Below, piece after piece: positions 6,449 through 10,104 of a stretch of DNA of 10,104 nt. Both the position numbers and the translations under genes were made by a program. The DNA comes from Syntrophomonadaceae bacterium (GTDB lineage: Bacteria; Bacillota; Syntrophomonadia; Syntrophomonadales; Syntrophomonadaceae). The notes under the pieces are model-generated. The model was given only the letters and a program-made list of their open reading frames with translations, did no database searches and was not told where the DNA came from. Numbering within the stretch: the first letter of the stretch is position 1; each line of letters begins with the position of its first letter. The stretch is taken from NCBI GenBank assembly GCA_028686565.1, contig JAQUBU010000066.1, positions 1 through 10,104 of the forward strand. The letters are read 5' to 3'.

Positions 6449-6889
6449 ATGAGGAAAGATGAAGTGACAGAATTGCATGTTGATAAAATATTAGACCACG
6501 GACCTTTCTACCACGGCACAAAAGCCAACTTAAATCAGGGGGAATTTTTGGAACCCGGCTATAGCTCTAATTACGGCGAGCAAAAGAAGGCAAACTTCAT
6601 CTATTTTACTGCAACCATGGATGCAGCTATATGGGGAGCAGAGCTAGCGGTTGGTAACAAGCCAGGTCGAATCTATCAAGTGGAGCCAACCGGTGCCTTC
6701 GAGAATGACCCTAATTTAACTGATAAGAAATTCCCGGGAAATCCAACAAGGTCTTACCGCACTAAGCAGCCGCTGCGAGTAGTGGGCGAAGTCTTGGAAT
6801 GGGAAGGACACTCTCCAGAGGTGCTCCAGAACATGTTAGATAACCTTGAGAAGCTAAAACGGATTGGCATCGAGGCAATTAACGACTAA
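6449..6889 (+). CDS. arr: NAD(+)-rifampin ADP-ribosyltransferase (Arr)
   Basis: The 146-aa product is full length for Arr, which transfers ADP-ribose from NAD+ to the C23 hydroxyl of rifamycins and so inactivates them. Diagnostic stretches are GPFYHGTKANL (18-28), IYFTATMDAAIWGAELA (51-67), VEPTGAFENDPNLTDKKFPG (78-97) and SYRTKQPLRVVGEV (102-115). The residues corresponding to catalytic H19, Y49 and D84 of the mycobacterial enzyme are H22, Y52 and D87, at the same spacing. The start is ATG 6449 with GGAGG 9 bases upstream (6435-6439). The in-frame TTG at 6440 directly follows that GGAGG and is too close to it. It is a cytoplasmic single-domain enzyme. No integron attC site is seen nearby, so this is the chromosomal or genomic-island type rather than a cassette. 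Confidence 0.93.
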   Translation: MRKDEVTELHVDKILDHGPFYHGTKANLNQGEFLEPGYSSNYGEQKKANFIYFTATMDAAIWGAELAVGNKPGRIYQVEPTGAFENDPNLTDKKFPGNPTRSYRTKQPLRVVGEVLEWEGHSPEVLQNMLDNLEKLKRIGIEAIND

Positions 6890-6906
6890 TGATTACGGGT
6901 TAGTCG
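6883..6906 (+). terminator. Hairpin at the end of arr (weak terminator candidate)
   Basis: CGACTAA at 6883-6889 (including the arr stop codon) pairs perfectly with TTAGTCG at 6900-6906 around a 10-base loop. No T-run follows, so it may be an mRNA-stabilising stem or a weak terminator only. Confidence 0.3.
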
Positions 6907-6980
6907 ATTATATTGTGCACCAATTGTCGGATGGATAAAGGCATCCTTTGCTACTATTGATGATGAAAGGAGGTTGTTTG

Positions 6981-7859
6981 ATGGATACTTTAAGTAGTAT
7001 GAATAATGCAATGGCATACATTGAAGAGCACTTAACAGAGGAAATTGATTATAGTGAAATATCAAAAGTTGCTTACTGTTCAGAGTATCATTTTAAGCGG
7101 ATGTTTTCTTTTTTATCAGGTATAAGTTTGTCAGAATATATTCGGAGAAGAAGACTAACACTTGCTGCGCTTGATTTGAAAGATAGGGATTTGAGAATAA
7201 TTGATGTTGCTGTAAAGTACATTTATGGCTCGGCTGATTCATTCTCACGTGCTTTTCATTCTATGCATGGCATTCTCCCTTCTGAAGCAAGAAGTGAGAA
7301 TACACAATTAAAAGCTTATCCTAGAATGACCTTTCAATTATCAATTAAAGGAGGATGTGAAATGAATTATCGTATTGTTGAGAAAGAGCAATTCAAATTA
7401 GCAGGTTTTAAGAAGAGAGTTCCAATTGTTTTTGAAGGTGTCAATCCAGAGATTGCAAAAATGACTGAACTTTTAACCCCGGAAGTTATTAAGCAATTAA
7501 AATCAATTTCAAATGTAGTACCAACAGGTATTATTAGTGCATCTACTAATTTTTCAGAAGGCAGAATGGAGGAAAAAGGAGAATTAGATCATTACATTGG
7601 TGTTGCAACATCAAGTGATGAAACTACAGAATTTGATATTTTAAAAATTGATGCTAGTACCTGGGCAGTATTTGAATCGATTGGGCAATTCCCAGAGACA
7701 CTTCAAAACGTTTGGGGCAGGATATACTCAGAGTGGTTTCCATCTTCAGGATATGAAGCAGCCCCAGGTCCTGAAATATTGTGGAATGAGAGTCAGGACA
7801 CTGGAAACCCAAAGTACAGGAGCGAAATTTGGATTCCAATAAGAAAAAAAGACAATTAA
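6981..7859 (+). CDS. AraC family regulator with GyrI-like effector-binding domain
   Basis: The 292-aa protein combines an N-terminal AraC-type double helix-turn-helix (about 8-105) with a C-terminal GyrI-like / AraC effector-binding domain (about 128-290). In the first part, EIDYSEISKVAYCSEYHFKRMF is the first HTH and IIDVAVKYIYGSADSFSRAF the second. The second part starts at MNYRIVEKEQFKLAGF and ends SEIWIPI. Members such as Rob and the Bacillus BltR-like regulators bind hydrophobic drugs and control efflux or modification genes, so it may regulate itself or neighbours. The start is ATG 6981 with AAAGGAGG about 10 bases upstream; the in-frame TTG/ATG codons from 6948 lie upstream of that site. 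A second, very strong AAAGGAGG sits inside the gene at 7347-7354, seven bases before the Met128 codon (7362). Confidence 0.88.
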   Translation: MDTLSSMNNAMAYIEEHLTEEIDYSEISKVAYCSEYHFKRMFSFLSGISLSEYIRRRRLTLAALDLKDRDLRIIDVAVKYIYGSADSFSRAFHSMHGILPSEARSENTQLKAYPRMTFQLSIKGGCEMNYRIVEKEQFKLAGFKKRVPIVFEGVNPEIAKMTELLTPEVIKQLKSISNVVPTGIISASTNFSEGRMEEKGELDHYIGVATSSDETTEFDILKIDASTWAVFESIGQFPETLQNVWGRIYSEWFPSSGYEAAPGPEILWNESQDTGNPKYRSEIWIPIRKKDN

Positions 7860-7925
7860 GATACCAATGATATGGTCTAGGGTAATCCTATTTAGAAAGT
7901 ACTTTGGTACGCCATAGAATCTTTT

Positions 7926-7941
7926 GAAGTTTCGTCCCCGC
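7926..7941 (+). repeat. Inverted repeat, left copy, flanking methyltransferase cassette
   Basis: GAAGTTTCGTCCCCGC pairs with the copy at 8692-8707 (reverse complement GAAATTTCGTCCCCGC): 15 of 16 bases match. Further inward, ATTTTAAG here and TAAAATTA there are both AT-rich. The GTCCCCGC core stands out in AT-rich surroundings. Confidence 0.65.
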
Positions 7942-7972
7942 ATTTTAAGAATTCTCTTTAATTTATCATTCA

Positions 7973-8671
7973 TTACCACAAAAAAGGTATTAAGCGATAT
8001 TTTACCTTTTGGCAATATTCCTTGTAACCTTCTAATTCATTTTGTAAGGTTTTATCTTCATAAAATGTTCTCATAAATACAAGGAAGATCATTATAGCGA
8101 CCGGAATAAAACCATAAATTGAACCAAATGCAAAAGGTATAGGCAATGAACCTAAGAGCATGCCAAAATATCCCGGATGTCGTACAATACGATAAGGACC
8201 AGTATTAACCACTTTATGATCTTTATCTTTTTGAATACGGACAGTTCCCTCAAAAAAAGGATTATAAAACATTGGCCAAAGCGAAAATAATAATGATAGG
8301 AAATAAAGTCCTATTCCAATATAAGTAAAATAAAATGGTAAAGAAGATATTTCAAATCTTAAATCTAATCCTGCGACTAAAGGAGTAATAATAATAGCAA
8401 AAAGAAAATATGTCAAAATTATAATTTTATCCCATTTCTTTGTACCTTCTTGCATTTTCCCTCTTTGATTTAATAATTCAGGAGTTTTTTTGATTAATAA
8501 AATACTGCTTACTAATGAACCAATAATATAGAACCCAATATACAGCCAAGCTCGAATTATTTCGATTGTACCGGATGCGATAAAATAAATAATTCCAGTT
8601 ATAATTATCCATCGAAAAGGTGTTGTAATCGCATTTATTCCAGTTTTTGTTAGTTTAGTTTTTTCAGTCAT
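7973..8671 (-). CDS. Isoprenylcysteine carboxyl methyltransferase-like membrane methyltransferase
   Basis: The 232-aa integral membrane protein has about five to six hydrophobic helices (roughly 20-35, 42-60, 82-101, 112-133, 168-182, 184-200). It carries the C-terminal ICMT/PEMT signature: VVNTGPYRIVRHPGYFGMLL (154-173, with the SAM-binding H165-P166), then RTFYEDKTLQNELEGYKEYC and VKYRLIPFLW at the extreme end. Bacterial members methylate small or lipid substrates with SAM at the membrane; the substrate here is unknown. I start it at ATG 8671 because GGAGGATACT lies directly upstream. The frame stays open to 8830, but those upstream codons belong to a tyrosine recombinase remnant. It is convergent with the AraC gene and lies between inverted repeats at 7926-7941 and 8692-8707. 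Confidence 0.85.
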   Translation of the reverse strand: MTEKTKLTKTGINAITTPFRWIIITGIIYFIASGTIEIIRAWLYIGFYIIGSLVSSILLIKKTPELLNQRGKMQEGTKKWDKIIILTYFLFAIIITPLVAGLDLRFEISSLPFYFTYIGIGLYFLSLLFSLWPMFYNPFFEGTVRIQKDKDHKVVNTGPYRIVRHPGYFGMLLGSLPIPFAFGSIYGFIPVAIMIFLVFMRTFYEDKTLQNELEGYKEYCQKVKYRLIPFLW

Positions 8672-8691
8672 AGTATCCTCCATTAATTTTA

Positions 8692-8707
8692 GCGGGGACG
8701 AAATTTC
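8692..8707 (-). repeat. Inverted repeat, right copy, flanking methyltransferase cassette
   Basis: The reverse-strand sequence GAAATTTCGTCCCCGC matches the left copy at 7926-7941 with one mismatch. It lies 21 bases upstream of the methyltransferase start and coincides with the point where tyrosine recombinase similarity stops. Confidence 0.65.
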
Positions 8708-8934
8708 ATATAGAAACTTCAACGCACTATAGGCGCTGTTAATATAGGAATCGCTTCTTTGGAGAGTAATTAAATGATGAAGATATTTCTTTATTTCATC
8801 TTCACCTAACTTATCTGGAGATTTCCCCAAGTAACTGGCTAACCCCTCAACTTGCTTGATGTACGAACTTACTGTCTTTGACTATAACCTTTTAGCTCCA
8901 GGTCCGCTTTCATTTGATTTCTTAACTTACTCAT
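8705..8934 (-). pseudogene. Tyrosine recombinase/integrase, N-terminal remnant with frameshift
   Basis: On the minus strand ATG 8934 (GAGGAGATTAATT upstream) begins MSKLRNQMKADLELKGYSQ, then runs into a stop. Shifting frame near 8875-8880, where a CAAAG run seems to have lost one A, resumes as TVSSYIKQVEGLASYLGKSP and then DKLGEDEIKKYLHHLI, ending with NSAYSALKFLYE. This is the SAM-like core-binding domain of XerC/D-type integrases, with the typical GKSPDxLxxxxIxxYLxxL and ALxFLY motifs. It breaks off exactly at the inverted repeat 8692-8707. The catalytic domain is missing. Minus-strand codons just beyond the other repeat (7860-7925) may hold degraded continuation, but I cannot prove it. Confidence 0.75.
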
Positions 8935-9052
8935 AATTAATCTCCTCGTATAATATTTTTAGAGCCACAAATTGACTCAATTTCCAGTTACATAAAAATC
9001 CTCTAAATTGTCAATCAGCGCAAAGAGAAGCGTTTTAAGAGTCAAGTAGTAA

Positions 9053-9181
9053 TTATAAAAATGGTTGTGATATAACATAGATTCCTAAATCTTTGGCTAC
9101 GCTACCCGCGGTTCTGCCCTTCTCAATAACTAATCGTACCGTTTCTTTTTTAAACTCTGGATCATATTTTCTCTGGTTCAT
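9053..9181 (-). pseudogene. IS3-type transposase OrfA, N-terminal remnant
   Basis: Minus-strand ATG 9181 with GGGAGGTG (9188-9195) upstream encodes MNQRKYDPEFKKETVRLVIE and then KGRTAGSVAKDLGI. This is the classical N-terminal helix-turn-helix of IS3/IS911-family OrfA. After DLGI the similarity ends abruptly (YVISQPFL, then stop), where the family would continue with the end of the HTH and the coiled coil. About 34 of ~100 residues remain, and no OrfB is present. The element is dead and could serve only as a source of promoter or recombination sites. Confidence 0.75.
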
Positions 9182-9202
9182 AATGGACACCTCCCTGTTC
9201 TT

Positions 9203-9232
9203 ATTATATCGTGCCTTTTATGTGTCCATCAA
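9203..9232 (-). promoter_or_regulatory. IS-end promoter for the orfA remnant
   Basis: On the minus strand TTGATG (9232-9227) and TATAAT (9208-9203) are separated by 18 bases, a good sigma-A promoter pointing into the orfA remnant. It sits in the probable element end (GATGGACACATAAAAGG), which reaches to about 9241. It would drive antisense or outward transcription towards the tyrosine recombinase remnant. Confidence 0.55.
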
Positions 9233-9241
9233 ACCGGGTAT

Positions 9242-9472
9242 GGGTCAATTGCTATTGATAGAAAGCAAAAGAAAGTTATTGTTTCTACTTATTCTGAAAC
9301 CGAAAAAGTATACAATATTACACATCAGGATGGACCAGTTGGACAAGATAATTTTAAATTAATAAAATCCAGACGAGGCACGTGGAAGACTAATCCTGTT
9401 GCAAAGAAAACAATATTGAAACAGGAACATATGTTTGGTATAATTATACTGCATAGTATTTACTATATTTAA
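9242..9472 (+). pseudogene. Unknown gene, 5' end cut off at the IS3 fragment
   Basis: An open frame with credible codon use (GSIAIDRKQKKVIVSTYSET then EKVYNITHQDGPVGQDNF) starts exactly at the IS boundary without a start codon and ends at TAA 9470-9472. A shifted frame in the same area gives ETGTYVWYNYTA. Another, open from 9444 across 9486-9560, gives LVWANVTEFKKVDSVV. This suggests one longer decayed gene broken by frameshifts. I do not recognise the family. Confidence 0.35.
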
Positions 9473-9568
9473 AGTCAAGCTGGTTTGGGCTAATGTTACT
9501 GAATTCAAAAAAGTAGATTCAGTTGTCCAAAATTATCGACCAAATGAACTGAAGGATGGGAAATTATC

Positions 9569-9736
9569 ATGGCTAAAAAGAAAATCCCTGAAGAGAAATC
9601 CATACGATCTTCCGCTGCTGAATACCTGACATTCGTAGCTGCGACTGGTGATGACCCACAAAGTATTGAAATGCGTTACGAAGATGAGAACATCTGGATT
9701 GGATGTATGTTTAAATTAGGTGGCATATGCATTTGA
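9569..9736 (+). pseudogene. RhuM family (virulence RhuM) protein, N-terminal remnant
   Basis: ATG 9569, with AAGGATGGGA upstream, begins MAKKKIPEEKSIRSSAAEYL and continues TFVAATGDDPQSIEMRYEDENIW. This is the conserved start of RhuM family proteins, cytoplasmic proteins of unclear role found on pathogenicity and genomic islands. The family normally goes on with W-L-T-Q-x-x-(M/L) and a DNA-binding-like region. Here IGCMFKLGGICI and a TGA follow instead, so a deletion joined unrelated DNA after residue ~43. About 43 of the usual ~330 residues are retained. Confidence 0.7.
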
Positions 9737-9813
9737 AAACTGAAATTTGCATTAGGGTTATTTTGTATAATCTTTGTTTGTGACATTAATAAGAGCGGGG
9801 TATGGACAATTTT

Positions 9814-10104
9814 ATGGAGTTTAATGAAAAACTACAGGAACTAAGAAAGCAGAAAAAACTAACACAGGAAGAACTCGCAGAGATTCTGTTTGTATCAAGA
9901 ACGGCGATTTCTAAATGGGAATCAGGTCGCGGTTATCCGAGCATAGAATCATTGAAGGCAATTTCTGAATTCTTTTTAGTATCAATAGATGAACTGTTGT
10001 CTGGAAAGGAATTGATAAGCGTTGCCGAAAAAGACAGCCTGCATAAAATGCAGCATATGCGCGATTTGGTGTTTGGGCTACTCGACTGTGCAATTGCAAT
10101 GTTT
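9814..10104 (+). CDS. XRE-type helix-turn-helix regulator, 3' end outside window
   Basis: The visible 97 codons start MEFNEKLQELRKQKKLTQEE and contain a Cro/cI HTH (LAEILFVSRTAISKWESGRGYPSIESLKAISEFF), followed by SIDELLSGKELI and a turn to hydrophobic residues (LVFGLLDCAIAMF) at the window edge. That layout is typical of clostridial XRE regulators with a C-terminal membrane region. I start at ATG 9814, preceded by GGA with 7-base spacing. In-frame ATG 9802 would add MDNF but has GGGG only one base upstream. A -10 TATAAT is at 9766-9771 without a good -35. It is not linked to the preceding remnant. Confidence 0.85.
   Translation, partial: MEFNEKLQELRKQKKLTQEELAEILFVSRTAISKWESGRGYPSIESLKAISEFFLVSIDELLSGKELISVAEKDSLHKMQHMRDLVFGLLDCAIAMF

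Larger units (their letters stand above)
9053..9241 (-). mobile_element. IS3-family element, 5'-end fragment
   Basis: The fragment includes the presumed terminal region up to about 9241, the promoter, the ribosome binding site and the first ~34 codons of orfA. The right boundary is placed where a different open frame (9242 onward) begins. The inner boundary is where OrfA similarity stops, near 9080. The matching other end is not in the window. Confidence 0.5.

Noticed and set aside
6925..6950. Short inverted motif GGATG/CATCC upstream of the AraC gene
   Set aside because: It could be an operator, but a five-base stem is expected by chance and no -10/-35 pair of proper spacing accompanies it.
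7860..7925. Continuation of the tyrosine recombinase (KVLSK-like codons) on the minus strand
   Set aside because: Only a few residues in a frame interrupted by stops resemble the family, which is not enough to annotate.
8672..8830. Integrase-like N-terminus fused in frame to the methyltransferase
   Set aside because: The frame is open by chance across the inverted repeat. A GGAGG directly before ATG 8671 and the abrupt end of integrase similarity show two unrelated pieces.

Overview
The window looks like an accessory, plasticity-type stretch of a low-GC Gram-positive genome (Bacillota, most likely Clostridia or a relative). Support comes from the AT-rich composition, strong AGGAGG-type ribosome binding sites, and the kinds of proteins present: a clostridial-style serine recombinase, Arr, an AraC/GyrI-type regulator and a RhuM family remnant. 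The species cannot be named from sequence alone. I see no rRNA, tRNA or CRISPR array.

Layout. (1) 1-503: two small tandem reading frames of unknown function, the first without a usable start. (2) 485-1984: a two-gene module, a SLATT-like two-transmembrane protein that appears cut at its 5' end, followed by an intact SIR2-like protein with a zinc-ribbon insert. This is the best candidate for an anti-phage defence system. (3) 2064-5234: a recombination-derived block. Two diverged copies of a ~275-bp unit (2203-2479 and 4959-5234) flank a serine recombinase gene and a DUF6933/pRiA4b ORF-3-like gene. Each copy starts with what reads as the last codons of rlmD (23S rRNA uracil methyltransferase) and ends with three ~30-bp-spaced GATTAGATGTCA-type repeats and an IS-like end. 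(4) 5257-7859: a plus-strand run of cargo genes: alpha/beta hydrolase, a 64-aa small protein, a rifampin ADP-ribosyltransferase (arr) and an AraC family regulator with a GyrI-like effector domain. (5) 7926-8934: a membrane methyltransferase (ICMT/PEMT type) between 16-bp imperfect inverted repeats, apparently inserted into a tyrosine recombinase gene that also carries a frameshift. (6) 9053-9736: remnants of an IS3-type transposase orfA with its promoter, a decayed unknown gene and the first ~43 codons of a RhuM family gene. (7) 9814-end: an XRE-type regulator running off the window.

Functionally, region 2 may sense and respond to phage by NAD+ consumption and membrane damage (inference). Region 3 could have supplied mobility. 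Region 4 can modify rifamycins (arr) and sense small ligands (AraC/GyrI). The many truncated recombinases and transposases show repeated insertion and decay, so the window is best read as a hotspot whose intact parts are the SIR2-like gene, the serine recombinase and its partner, the 5257-7859 cargo, the methyltransferase and the XRE regulator.
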